From positions 1 through 64,000 of the forward strand of contig JAFYNH010000092.1 in NCBI GenBank assembly GCA_017549815.1: a stretch of 64,000 bases of DNA, in the 5' to 3' direction. Position numbers and translations under genes: made by a program. Positions within the stretch are counted from its first letter, which is position 1, and every line of letters starts with the position of its first letter. The notes beneath the pieces are model-generated. The model ran no database searches and was not told the DNA's origin. It worked only from the letters and a program-made list of their open reading frames with translations. Positions 45,175 to 53,678 of the stretch are shown here, piece after piece. The stretch comes from Selenomonadaceae bacterium (lineage in GTDB: Bacteria > Bacillota > Negativicutes > Selenomonadales > Selenomonadaceae).

Positions 45175-45921
45175 ATGGCTGAAAAAGTCAGATTTATAAT
45201 CGAGCGGCAGGATTCACCGAACGATAAGCCCTACACGCAAGAATTTGACGTGGACTATCGCCCCGGCTTAAACGTCGTTGCCTCGCTCATGGAAATACAA
45301 AAAAATCCCGTAACGGTTGACGGTAAAAGAGTGCCGCCGGTCGTGTGGGAGTGTAATTGTTTGGAAAAAGTTTGCGGCGCGTGCATGATGGTTATCAACG
45401 GCAAAGCTCAGCAAGCATGTTGCGCATTGGTTGACAATCTCACCAAGCCGATTAAGTTGCAACCTGCGCGGACGTTCCCTGTTATTCGCGACTTGCTGAT
45501 TGACCGCTCGCGCATGTTTGAAGCTCTTAAGCGGATTCAAGGTTGGGTTGAATTGGACGGCTCGTGGGAAGTCAAAGACGCTCCGATTCAAAATCCCTAC
45601 ACGGCTCGCACTGCTTACGAAATTTCGCGTTGCATGACTTGCGGCTGTTGCTTGGAGGCTTGCCCGAACGTCGGTCCTCAATCGGACTTCATTGGTCCTG
45701 CGCCGACTGTGCAAGCTTATCTGTTCAATCTTCACCCGCTCGGAAAGTTCGACGCGCCCAAGCGTTTGAACGTCTTAATGGAAAAGGGCGGCATAACCAG
45801 TTGCGGCAACAGTCAAAACTGCGTTGAAGTTTGCCCGAAGGCGATTAAGCTCACGACCTACCTCGCGCAACTCAATCGCGACGTAAACATTCAAGCTTTG
45901 AAAAATATCTTCGACAACTGA
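45175..45921 (+). CDS. sdhB: Succinate dehydrogenase/fumarate reductase iron-sulfur subunit
   Basis: Electron-transfer subunit of 248 residues. The N-terminal ferredoxin domain has the [2Fe-2S] cysteines (CNCLEKVCGACMM) and a later Cys; the C-terminal domain has CMTCGCCLEACP and CGNSQNCVEVCPK for the [4Fe-4S] and [3Fe-4S] clusters. AGAGGAG precedes the ATG, and a strong terminator follows. Confidence 0.96.
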   Translation: MAEKVRFIIERQDSPNDKPYTQEFDVDYRPGLNVVASLMEIQKNPVTVDGKRVPPVVWECNCLEKVCGACMMVINGKAQQACCALVDNLTKPIKLQPARTFPVIRDLLIDRSRMFEALKRIQGWVELDGSWEVKDAPIQNPYTARTAYEISRCMTCGCCLEACPNVGPQSDFIGPAPTVQAYLFNLHPLGKFDAPKRLNVLMEKGGITSCGNSQNCVEVCPKAIKLTTYLAQLNRDVNIQALKNIFDN

Positions 45922-45943
45922 ACGTAGCTTAACCAAAAAAATT

Positions 45944-45973
45944 TCCCGACAAAATTTCTGTCGGGATTTTTTT
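45944..45973 (+). terminator. Rho-independent terminator of the SDH operon
   Basis: A perfect 8-bp stem (TCCCGACA/TGTCGGGA) is followed by seven Ts. Confidence 0.9.
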
Positions 45974-45975
45974 AT

Positions 45976-47265
45976 TCAAAACTTTGTCGCAAATATAAAT
46001 GCCGTTACACCGTCAGTAGCAGTTTCGTCAACGTCGACTTGCAATAAACAACGCCAATCATCTGCAGGATACATGAGTTCATCCAAAAAAGTGGATGCTT
46101 CATTAGCTTCCAGCATATTAAGAAAGTCCACTCCTCCGATAAACACGAGCAGAGCTTTTTTGGCGTGCCGAATATCTTCAAGGAACAGCGGCGACTTCAA
46201 CGCATTTTTCACGGCTTGAATTGAATTATTTTCAGCGTCAAGACTTGTGCCGAACCCGATACACGCTCTGCCGAAATTTCCTATTGTTCTTGGAATCTCA
46301 GCAAAATCCATTCCGATAAGATTACCGCAATTTTTCTTAAGCGGAGCTATACTTGTCGCCATATTCACGACTCGATATATCGCCTCGTCGTTCGTCAAAC
46401 CAATCGCGTCGATTTTATCTTTCGGCAAGACTACCCACGTGCCAAAGTTGTCGGGAATATCGGCAAGGCGAACATCATCGGCGGTCGGACACAAAATCAG
46501 AGACGTTATCAGCAGATTTGACTGCTCAACAATTTTTGTGACCTTCTTGGCAAGTTCCAAATCCTCAACGTCCATAATCACAAACAGCCAGCTTGTTCCG
46601 ATAACAAAATGTAAAATTGGTGCTAAGAGGGCAAACGGGTTTTTCAAGTTGGCAATACTGTCTTGGGCAGAAACAACCAAGCGGTTAGGGAAAATATCAT
46701 CGGCGACCTTACCAAAATAATTCAAGGCACTTGCTCCCGTCTCGCCTATTCCCACAATCTTTACCCCCGAAAAGAATTTGTCGCGGAATTCATCTTCCCC
46801 ATTACAAAAATCAAAATTCGTAGCAAGCACAAACGCTGTCACGCCGTCACCGTAAGTTTCGTCAATAAGTACTTGCCGTAAAATATCCAAATAATCATCA
46901 GGATCAGGGTTAAAAAGTTCATCTAAAAAATTGGCGGCTTCATTTATCTTCATCATATCAACAAATTCACGACGGATCTTCATGACAAAAACAAGTAAAA
47001 CTTTTCTGGCACGTCGAATGTCCTCAACAAACAGCGGCGACTGCAACGCATTTTTCACGGCGGCAAGAGGGGCATTTTCAGCGTCAAGACTTTCGCCGAA
47101 CCCGATACATGCGCGTCCGCCATTTCCTATCGTCCTAACAACATCATCAAAATCCATGCCAGCAACATAGTTTCTTTCACGACGACTCAGTGAGACAATC
47201 CTGTTTACATCTGCGGGTGAGTGAATTTTGCTCATATTTACAGTCATAACTAGACTTACATTCAC
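45976..47265 (-). CDS. FtsZ-like protein with two C-terminal FtsZ domains and a degenerate GTPase domain
   Basis: A divergent FtsZ-superfamily protein of 429 residues (from GTG 47265). Residues about 37-151 and 319-429 are tandem copies similar to the FtsZ C-terminal domain (GMDFDDVVRTIGNGGRACIG and GMDFAEIPRTIGNFGRACIG). Residues about 168-310 resemble the FtsZ GTPase domain (GVKIVGIGETGASALNYF), but the GGGTGTG loop is missing (LFVIMDVEDLELAKK). GTP hydrolysis is therefore unlikely. The GTG start uses a GGGGAG site lying in the IS-type end upstream; ATGs at 47247 and 47235 lack sites. The first copy looks truncated at its N-terminus. Confidence 0.75.
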   Translation of the reverse strand: MNVSLVMTVNMSKIHSPADVNRIVSLSRRERNYVAGMDFDDVVRTIGNGGRACIGFGESLDAENAPLAAVKNALQSPLFVEDIRRARKVLLVFVMKIRREFVDMMKINEAANFLDELFNPDPDDYLDILRQVLIDETYGDGVTAFVLATNFDFCNGEDEFRDKFFSGVKIVGIGETGASALNYFGKVADDIFPNRLVVSAQDSIANLKNPFALLAPILHFVIGTSWLFVIMDVEDLELAKKVTKIVEQSNLLITSLILCPTADDVRLADIPDNFGTWVVLPKDKIDAIGLTNDEAIYRVVNMATSIAPLKKNCGNLIGMDFAEIPRTIGNFGRACIGFGTSLDAENNSIQAVKNALKSPLFLEDIRHAKKALLVFIGGVDFLNMLEANEASTFLDELMYPADDWRCLLQVDVDETATDGVTAFIFATKF

Positions 47266-47269
47266 GCTT

Positions 47270-47600
47270 TTGACACTCCCCAAAGGGGATTCTTGAGAAC
47301 ATAAATGCTCAAAGGCTGAGCCAAACAACCACTACACTGTCACCTTTCGGCTTCAGCTTACTTTTACTTATTTGTACCGTCCTTTCGTAGTATTTGCAAA
47401 ACACTTCTTTACACCCGTCACGATTCACTCAGTCTGGCGAATTAATCGCTAAGTGTCGCGCTGCGATGCGGGTGAGTGTATGGGGTGACCCCACTCCTAA
47501 ACAACTTCACTGTTTGCAACACACGAGCCGTTGATATTTTTCACGTTTTTGTTAAAGCGGAAGGCTAACCGCTATTTGTAGTTTAAATGATATGTTTTGA
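47270..47600 (-). mobile_element. Non-coding IS200/IS605-type element, possible omega-RNA
   Basis: On the - strand this gene-free stretch holds several hairpins (for example GAGTG-GGGT-C-ACCC near 47490, and AGTGTTT/AAATACT). It ends in CCCC-TTT-GGGG followed by AGTGTCAA, the same end as the tnpB element at 23186. No ORF lies inside. It resembles a transposase-dependent non-autonomous element or a free-standing guide-RNA locus; the distal boundary near 47600 is a guess. Confidence 0.45.
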
Positions 47601-47624
47601 AAAGTCAATTCTGCGCCTTATATC

Positions 47625-47659
47625 CACTAGTTGTTAGTTGCTAGCTACTAGCTAGGGGT
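47625..47659. repeat. Heptamer array H14, 5 units
   Basis: Five in-register units (CACTAGT, TGTTAGT, TGCTAGC, TACTAGC, TAGGGGT). It overlaps the end of the small ORF after fhs. Confidence 0.6.
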
Positions 47660-47712
47660 TTTACGCCGCTTTCGATAAAATCGTCGAGATATTCATCATC
47701 GTAAATTTCCAT
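47641..47712 (-). CDS. Tiny acidic ORF after fhs
   Basis: A 23-codon frame starting MEIYDDEYLDDFIESGVK, with a perfect AAGGAGG site 7-8 bases upstream, 18 bp after fhs. Its last residues and stop lie in heptamer array H14, so it may be a truncated small protein gene. No family is recognised. Confidence 0.4.
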   Translation of the reverse strand: MEIYDDEYLDDFIESGVKPLASS

Positions 47713-47730
47713 CGTGACGACCTCCTTTAT

Positions 47731-49398
47731 TCAGAACAAGCCGCTGATAATTCCTTCGGGCGTTATGTCGATTTTCTCGGCGGCGGGACGTTTAGGAAGT
47801 CCGGGCATCGTCATAATATTTCCGGCAAGCACGACGATAAAGCCCGCGCCCGCAGAAATTTTAACTTCGCGAACAGTGACGTTGAAATTTTTAGGGCGAC
47901 CAAGTTTAGCCGCATCATCAGATAAGGAATACTGCGTCTTAGCAATGCAAACGGGCATGTTCCCAAAGCCGCGTTGTTCAATTTCGGCGAGTTGTTTCTT
48001 AGCCGCAGGAGCAAAGTTAACGCCGTTCGCACCGTAAATCTTCTGCGCGACTGCCAAGATTTTATCGGCAATGCTCATTTCATCCGCGTAGGTGAACTTG
48101 AAATCCTTAGCGTCATTGAAACTGTCTTCAACAGCTTTGGCAAGTTCAATGCCGCCTGTGCCGCCTTCTGCAAATACTTTCGAGCGAGCAAATCGAACGC
48201 CCTTAGCCGCGCAGATTTTTTCTACAGCCGCAATTTCTTCGTCGGTATCAGTCGGGAAATCATTCAGCGCAACAACGGCGGGCAACTCGAAACCTTGAAT
48301 ATTCTCAATATGCTTTTCAAGGTTGGCAAGCCCGATTTTTACCGCCTCAACGTTCGGAGTTGCGAGATTTTTTTTGTCAACGCCGCCATGCATTTTCAAA
48401 GCCCGAATCGTCGCAACTATTACTACCGCGTCGGGACGTAAACCGCTCATGCGACACTTAATATCCAAAAATTTCTCCGCGCCTAAATCTGCGCCAAAAC
48501 CTGCCTCCGTTACAACAATATCAGCAAGTTTCAAGGCGTATTTCGTCGCCGTGACAGAGTTGCAACCGTGCGCAATATTCGCGAAAGGTCCGCCGTGTAT
48601 CAATGCGGGCGTTCCTTCCAACGTCTGAACGAGGTTAGGTTTAATCGCGTCCTTCATAAGCAATGCCAGCGACCCCGTAACTTTTAAGTCGTTCGCAGTG
48701 ACAATTTCGCCGTCAACCGTGTACGCTACGATAATTTTTCCAAGCCGCTCCTTTAAGTCGGCAAAGTCTTTAGCAAGGCACAAAATCGCCATCATTTCAG
48801 AGGCAACAGTTATATCAAAGCCACTTTCGCGAGGGACTCCGTTAATCTTGCCGCCCAAGCCGACGATTACATTTCTCAAAGCGCGGTCGTTCAAATCCAA
48901 AACTCTTTTCCAAACTACGCGCCGAACGTCGATTTTAAGCTCGTTGCCCTGTTGTAAGTGATTATCCACTACCGCCGCCAAAAGATTATGCGCCGTCGTT
49001 ATCGCGTGAAAATCGCCCGTGAAGTGTAAATTTATATCCTCCATAGGAACGACTTGCGCATAACCGCCGCCCGCCGCGCCGCCTTTTATTCCAAAGCAAG
49101 GTCCGAGACTCGGCTCGCGCAATGCCACACAAATTTTCTTGCCGAGTTTCGCAAAGGCGTCCGCCAAGCCGATTGAGGTTGTAGTTTTGCCTTCGCCCGC
49201 AGGTGTCGGAGTTATCGCCGTAACTAAAATCAATTTGCCGTCGGGATTTTTCTCAATGCGTTTCCAAACGTCGGGAGAAATTTTCGCCTTGAACTTCCCA
49301 TAAAATTCTAAATCGTCTTCCGTCAAGCCGAGCTTTTCTGCCGCCACCGTAATTTTTTCAATCTGCGCGGCTTGTGCAATTTCAACGTCGCTCAACAT
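47731..49398 (-). CDS. fhs: Formate-tetrahydrofolate ligase
   Basis: Makes 10-formyl-THF from formate, THF and ATP for one-carbon metabolism. The 555-residue protein has the ATP loop [16 protein letters not shown] and the family segments [20 protein letters not shown] and [20 protein letters not shown] lies 8 bases before the ATG. It follows the tubulin-like gene but has its own promoter-like site. Confidence 0.97.
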   Translation of the reverse strand: MLSDVEIAQAAQIEKITVAAEKLGLTEDDLEFYGKFKAKISPDVWKRIEKNPDGKLILVTAITPTPAGEGKTTTSIGLADAFAKLGKKICVALREPSLGPCFGIKGGAAGGGYAQVVPMEDINLHFTGDFHAITTAHNLLAAVVDNHLQQGNELKIDVRRVVWKRVLDLNDRALRNVIVGLGGKINGVPRESGFDITVASEMMAILCLAKDFADLKERLGKIIVAYTVDGEIVTANDLKVTGSLALLMKDAIKPNLVQTLEGTPALIHGGPFANIAHGCNSVTATKYALKLADIVVTEAGFGADLGAEKFLDIKCRMSGLRPDAVVIVATIRALKMHGGVDKKNLATPNVEAVKIGLANLEKHIENIQGFELPAVVALNDFPTDTDEEIAAVEKICAAKGVRFARSKVFAEGGTGGIELAKAVEDSFNDAKDFKFTYADEMSIADKILAVAQKIYGANGVNFAPAAKKQLAEIEQRGFGNMPVCIAKTQYSLSDDAAKLGRPKNFNVTVREVKISAGAGFIVVLAGNIMTMPGLPKRPAAEKIDITPEGIISGLF

Positions 49399-49423
49399 AA
49401 AATCGCCTCCAAAATTTTTCCTA

Positions 49424-49432
49424 ATTATAACA
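49424..49432 (-). promoter_or_regulatory. Extended -10 promoter for fhs
   Basis: On the - strand TGTTATAAT is a perfect extended -10, about 26 bp before the fhs start. The -35 region is poor. Confidence 0.45.
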
Positions 49433-49458
49433 AAAAAGTCCTCCGCGTCATAAATTTT

Positions 49459-50844
49459 TTACACCGCGCAGGCGTCATAGAGTTTTCTGAGAAATTTTCC
49501 GAACCCTTTAACCGTCGAATCGTATTTAAAAGGCTCCGTTAATCGATAAAATATTTCGTGAAGTGTCAACGTAGATTTATTGCCGTCAAGCGTCGCGAAT
49601 AATTTTTTATCTGTCAATCGCGCAGGATTAGCCTCGAAAAGCGCAGGATTTATCAAAAAAACTTCTCTACCGTTCAAAGTTTCGATTTGTTTAAGCCAAG
49701 CCGCGAACGCCTCAGCATAAAAATTAAAATTCACAATATCGGGCGCGGTAACGTCGATTCCGTCCAAAAAATCCACGAACCAAGGATATTTATAGGCTTT
49801 TGCATTGCCAGAAACTAAATCGGCGAGTACTGGCTTTATTAAGTGAACATACGCAAAAATAAATCGAGCAAATTGTACAAATAACTCACTCCGCGCAGGA
49901 AAGTCGCTCCAAGAAAATTTATTTTGCTCGTGACGGCAAATATATTTAAAGATTTTGGGAGATTTTATCGGTCGGGCAAAAAAATCTATCGCCGCCAATG
50001 CCGCATATAATTCTACAATGTGCGCCTCGTTTCGCTGATTAGCCGAACCTACAGAAAATTCTTTTACCGCCGTCATCACAGAATCTCCAACAAAATACGT
50101 CGCGTCGAAAAGATTTTCTTTCTCGGAATAATATTTCAATGCCGCCTTTGTGTTCGGCAAGAAATTTTCACTTCGCGCAAAGAGTTCATCTTGAATATTG
50201 GTCGGCGTGAAACTGAAATAAGGCAAAATCAACACCGCGCCGATAGAAATTCTGTCCGCATAATCCACTAAATTATTTTTCAGCAAACGGGCAATAGTAG
50301 GAAGTCCCGCCGCGCCCGTGCCACCAAAGACTGAACCAGCTAAAAAAATTTTAACGGAATCGCCCTCGCTAATGATTTTTTCAATCTGCGCGGTTAATTT
50401 TGAGCCTTCATCAAATTTTTTAGCCAAAACCGCCGCGCCTATCGACGGGTGCCCGCGAAATCCTTCATTTAAAGTTGTCTCGCGCTCCTTTTTAGTGTAA
50501 AGAACTTCGTAAAGCTTGCCGACTGCCGTATTGTTATGATGATAAAACTCAATCAAATCATCAAGCGTCTTGTCGTGCCCCGTCGGATTAAAAGGAAACG
50601 GACGAACGATTGAAATTTTATTCTTGAAAAGCGTCGTATCATTTCCAACAGAAAAATTCTGGAAAACGGCAAAATTATTCAGCGCAGTCGCCGTTCGTTC
50701 CAAATTTCCATTTCCAACGTCGGGATCTATCGCAGAAATAAAAAGTCGCTCATTTTCGGGCAAAAGTCCTGCTATGCAAAGGTGCGTTAAGCTCTCCATA
50801 ACCTTCGCGCCCGTCCCGCCGATTGAAATAAAATAAAAACTCAT
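49459..50844 (-). CDS. Tubulin-like GTPase family protein
   Basis: A 461-residue protein with tubulin-superfamily features. The N-terminal nucleotide loop is FISIGGTGAKVMESL (GGTG at residues 9-12), and a GGTGAAG signature at residues 174-180 (FLAGSVFGGTGAAGLPTI) matches the tubulin/FtsZ GTP-binding loop. The C-terminal half is helical and not recognised. It resembles the bacterial 'tubulin-like' (Tubulin_2) group, whose roles are largely unknown. It overlaps the preceding membrane-protein gene by 4 bases, the last member of a coupled cassette. Confidence 0.75.
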   Translation of the reverse strand: MSFYFISIGGTGAKVMESLTHLCIAGLLPENERLFISAIDPDVGNGNLERTATALNNFAVFQNFSVGNDTTLFKNKISIVRPFPFNPTGHDKTLDDLIEFYHHNNTAVGKLYEVLYTKKERETTLNEGFRGHPSIGAAVLAKKFDEGSKLTAQIEKIISEGDSVKIFLAGSVFGGTGAAGLPTIARLLKNNLVDYADRISIGAVLILPYFSFTPTNIQDELFARSENFLPNTKAALKYYSEKENLFDATYFVGDSVMTAVKEFSVGSANQRNEAHIVELYAALAAIDFFARPIKSPKIFKYICRHEQNKFSWSDFPARSELFVQFARFIFAYVHLIKPVLADLVSGNAKAYKYPWFVDFLDGIDVTAPDIVNFNFYAEAFAAWLKQIETLNGREVFLINPALFEANPARLTDKKLFATLDGNKSTLTLHEIFYRLTEPFKYDSTVKGFGKFLRKLYDACAV

Positions 50845-51329
50845 AATCTCCTCCCGAAAAGTTGCGCTCCAAGCGGCGTGTACTTAAAAGCAAGCGGCGT
50901 CGTGAAAATCGTCAGCAACCAATAGCCTATTCCGCTAAAAATCACTAAAAACAGCCCAAAAATTATCCCGTTCAGCTTTATTCCGAGAATCGGCGCGTAA
51001 AAATGCGGAATTCCTAAACTTATCGCCATTGACGCCATTAATAAAGCAAGCCAACAAATTCTTTTACCCGCCCCAGCAACGTCATCAATTTTAAATAAAA
51101 ATCTCGCCGCTAAAAACCAAATCAGCGCACAAAGTCCATTAAGCAAGCCCGTCGCCCGCGTCAATATAAAATATTTCTCCAGCCAACGCGAATAATTCAT
51201 ATTATCTGACGCCGTAGCTAGCGAATGCCCAGTTACGTTCGAGCCGAGATAATAAGCCGCCGCCGTGCAGAAAATTGTTACCGCCGCGATTAAAATTATT
51301 TTTATGATAGTCCGCGTCGTTCGATTCAT
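50841..51329 (-). CDS. Membrane protein of the tubulin-like cassette
   Basis: A 162-residue protein with about four membrane helices (near residues 8-28, 56-80, 88-108 and 115-145). No family is recognised. Its ATG overlaps the kinase-like gene stop (TAATG) and its stop overlaps the tubulin-like start (ATGA), so the three products are probably made in fixed proportion. It could anchor the cassette at the membrane. Confidence 0.7.
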   Translation of the reverse strand: MNRTTRTIIKIILIAAVTIFCTAAAYYLGSNVTGHSLATASDNMNYSRWLEKYFILTRATGLLNGLCALIWFLAARFLFKIDDVAGAGKRICWLALLMASMAISLGIPHFYAPILGIKLNGIIFGLFLVIFSGIGYWLLTIFTTPLAFKYTPLGAQLFGRRL

Positions 51330-51937
51330 TAAATTTCAGCCAACTTTCTTAGAAATTCTTCCGAAAATACACTTTTATAATCCGAACGCATTAAATCGAC
51401 AAATCGCGCCCAATATTTTCTTAGCCGCTTTAAAGTAAAGAAGTCAAAGTAATAGGGTAAAGGAATTGTCGACGCGCAACCGATATTGTCAATAATTCTT
51501 ACTCTGCGTTCGGTCGGAGAAATTTTTTGCACAAGATAATTTTCGAGGTCGACGCCCGCTAATAAAAATTTCTCGTCAAAGTAAGTTTTCTTGAAGTCTA
51601 ATAAGAGTTTCTCGGTTTCGGGCAAATTTTTTTTATCGGCAACGGTATCTTCAAGAATATCAAGCATTGTCTTAGAAATTTTGCCGTCAAAATCCAAAAC
51701 ACGTTCAAAAAGATAGCCTTTGCCCTTTGAAGTATCAACTTCGCCGAAATATTTTGTCAGGAGCGTCATTTTCTCTGCGCGGTCGCCAAGTGCTTTTCTA
51801 TAACGAAATTCCTTTTCCAAATCGGAATCGGGCATGGTGTGCAAAATTTTTATGCATAAATTTTTATCAGTCGGGTGCGCATAAACAGTTTTGTGATTTC
51901 CACTGCCCAAAAATAAATCGTCCGTCAAAATAATCAC
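51329..51937 (-). CDS. YrbL-like protein kinase-fold protein
   Basis: A 202-residue protein resembling the YrbL family of small kinase-like proteins. Features include the glycine-rich LGSGNHKTVYAHP, the lysine in CIKI, a catalytic-loop-like GVDLENYLV and the metal-binding-like RIIDN. These residues suggest phosphotransfer ability. The GTG at 51937 follows GAGGT and sits 1 base after the LCP stop; the longer open frame overlaps the LCP gene and has no site. Confidence 0.72.
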   Translation of the reverse strand: MIILTDDLFLGSGNHKTVYAHPTDKNLCIKILHTMPDSDLEKEFRYRKALGDRAEKMTLLTKYFGEVDTSKGKGYLFERVLDFDGKISKTMLDILEDTVADKKNLPETEKLLLDFKKTYFDEKFLLAGVDLENYLVQKISPTERRVRIIDNIGCASTIPLPYYFDFFTLKRLRKYWARFVDLMRSDYKSVFSEEFLRKLAEI

Positions 51938-51938
51938 G

Positions 51939-53387
51939 TTAATACCTCGTTTTCGGAGCTTCATCGCGTGTCGGCTCGTCAAAAGCTTCATCTACTTCGG
52001 GAAGCGTTCGCCGTTCAATGCGAGGTTCTTCATAATTACGCCTATCATTTGAACTTGTGCGTTCATCATCATAATTGCGCTTGTCATTTGAACTGGAGCG
52101 TTCGTCATCATAACTACGCCTGTCGTTTAAACTAGAGCGTTCATCATCATAACTGCGCCTGTCATTTGAACTGGAGCGTTCGTCATCATAACTGCGCCTA
52201 TCGTTTGAACTAGTGCGTTCGTCATCATAATTGCGCCTGTCATTTGAATTTGTGCGTTCATCATAACTGCGCCTGTCGCGGTCGTCATCTTGAACAATGC
52301 GGTCTCTGAAAGTCGAACGTTCTTCAACTGTGCGGCGTTGTTCGCGACTTTCTCGGACAGGTCTGCCAATATAATCCTCGCCGTCTGGAATATCTTTGGC
52401 ACCAGTCGGAATTGAATCGTTATATTCGCGGGCGTCACGTTCAAAACGTTCTCTTAAATATGGGTCAACGGCAATTCCCAGCGCATCGGCAACAGAAATT
52501 CGCAAAAGTTCAACATCAGGTATCCAATAACTGATTTCGTCAATGTAAAGCGGATAGCCGGGAACCATATCGGTTTCAAGCCCGTTTTGTTGCGCCGCTT
52601 TAAGCGAACCCGCTAACTCCAAAAGCTGCCGGAGCGACATATCGGTTTCAACGGCGTCAATAACTTCACGGACAATCTTAGGAATGCGCGGAACTATTTC
52701 GGGCGAAGTCACTTTATCCATACACGCCGCCATAAATGCCTGTTGACGTTTGACGCGCCCAATATCGCCTTCCGAATCACGATAACGGACATAAGTCACG
52801 GCAGTTTTACCGTCCATATGCTGTTCGCCGGGATATAAATCAATCACAAGTCCGCCGTCGTCATCCCAAGGGTCTTCGTAAAACATGCGCTTTTCAACAT
52901 CAATATCCACGCCGCCTATCGCATCAATAATCTTGACAAAACTGTTCGTGTTAATCAAAACGTAGTGATCAATGTCAATTCCAAGAAAATTTTCAACTGT
53001 CGACTCCGAAAGACTGACTCCGCCATAAGCAAACGCCGCATTAATTTTATCGTAGCCACGCCCGCGAATTTTGACGCGAGTATCACGCGGAATAGATAAA
53101 AGCGTCGCTTGGTCGAGGCGCGGGTCAATCGTCGCTATCATCATAGTATCAGAGCGTCCAACGTCATCTTCGCGCTTGTCGACGCCCATTATCAGAACAA
53201 TCGATTTATCTTTGGCTTTTATAAGCTCGGTTGTATCGTCTTTTCCGAAGATTTTCCCGTCGGGATTTCTTATGTCGAAAAAATCGGACGAGGCGAACAT
53301 TGCGCCCGCGACTGCCGAACCTATAAAGCACAGCATAAGAAAAATCATCGGCAAAATATTTCGTTTGGGTTTACCATTATTGTCCAA
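51939..53387 (-). CDS. LytR-CpsA-Psr (LCP) family protein with C-terminal repeat tail
   Basis: Membrane-anchored LCP phosphotransferase of 482 residues; the family links glycopolymers to the cell wall. After one N-terminal helix the LCP core shows GVDKREDDVGRSDTMMI, SIPRDTRVKI and VRYRDSEGDIGRVKRQQ, with the expected Asp and Arg residues. Residues 372-448 are six near-identical 12-13-residue repeats of the RRSYDDERSSSND type, highly charged. TTG start behind GAGGGTG. It leads the coupled cassette. Confidence 0.92.
   Translation of the reverse strand: MDNNGKPKRNILPMIFLMLCFIGSAVAGAMFASSDFFDIRNPDGKIFGKDDTTELIKAKDKSIVLIMGVDKREDDVGRSDTMMIATIDPRLDQATLLSIPRDTRVKIRGRGYDKINAAFAYGGVSLSESTVENFLGIDIDHYVLINTNSFVKIIDAIGGVDIDVEKRMFYEDPWDDDGGLVIDLYPGEQHMDGKTAVTYVRYRDSEGDIGRVKRQQAFMAACMDKVTSPEIVPRIPKIVREVIDAVETDMSLRQLLELAGSLKAAQQNGLETDMVPGYPLYIDEISYWIPDVELLRISVADALGIAVDPYLRERFERDAREYNDSIPTGAKDIPDGEDYIGRPVRESREQRRTVEERSTFRDRIVQDDDRDRRSYDERTNSNDRRNYDDERTSSNDRRSYDDERSSSNDRRSYDDERSSLNDRRSYDDERSSSNDKRNYDDERTSSNDRRNYEEPRIERRTLPEVDEAFDEPTRDEAPKTRY
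52044..52274. repeat. Coding 39-bp tandem repeat, about 6 copies
   Basis: Six tandem units (one of 36 bp, five of 39 bp) in the LCP gene encode the Arg/Asp/Ser-rich tail. High identity between copies suggests copy-number variation. Confidence 0.9.
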
Positions 53388-53458
53388 CGCAACACCCTCT
53401 AAAAAATTTTTTAAGCATGAAAATTTTCTGCGTATAGAAAAAAAATCCTGCCTATGTT

Positions 53459-53616
53459 TAGTTATTAGGATTTAGGAACTAGGGGGCTGTTGGTAAAAGC
53501 AAGTAAAGAAAAACACATTAGCTATCTGCTTTCTCAACTTCGTTTTACTTGCCTTTTTTACTATTCATCTTTAATTTACCAACTATCCCTAGTTTCTAGT
53601 CCTCAGTCCCTAATTT
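53459..53616. repeat. Composite inverted repeat H15 with heptamer arms
   Basis: Nested palindromes: outer arms of heptamer words (AACTAGG; TAGTTTC), then GTTGGTAAA (53489-53497) with TTTACCAAC (53575-53583), then GCAAGTAAA (53499-53507) with TTTACTTGC (53544-53552). It occupies half of the 291-bp gap between the divergent LCP and mutS genes. Confidence 0.7.
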
Positions 53617-53619
53617 TGA

Positions 53620-53648
53620 TTGACGGAAATAAAGTTGGTTGTTAAACT
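53620..53648 (+). promoter_or_regulatory. Promoter for mutS
   Basis: TTGACG and TAAACT are 17 bp apart, about 30 bp before the start codon. Confidence 0.5.
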
Positions 53649-53678
53649 GCGATTGAAAATTTTCCTAGAGGTGAGAAC

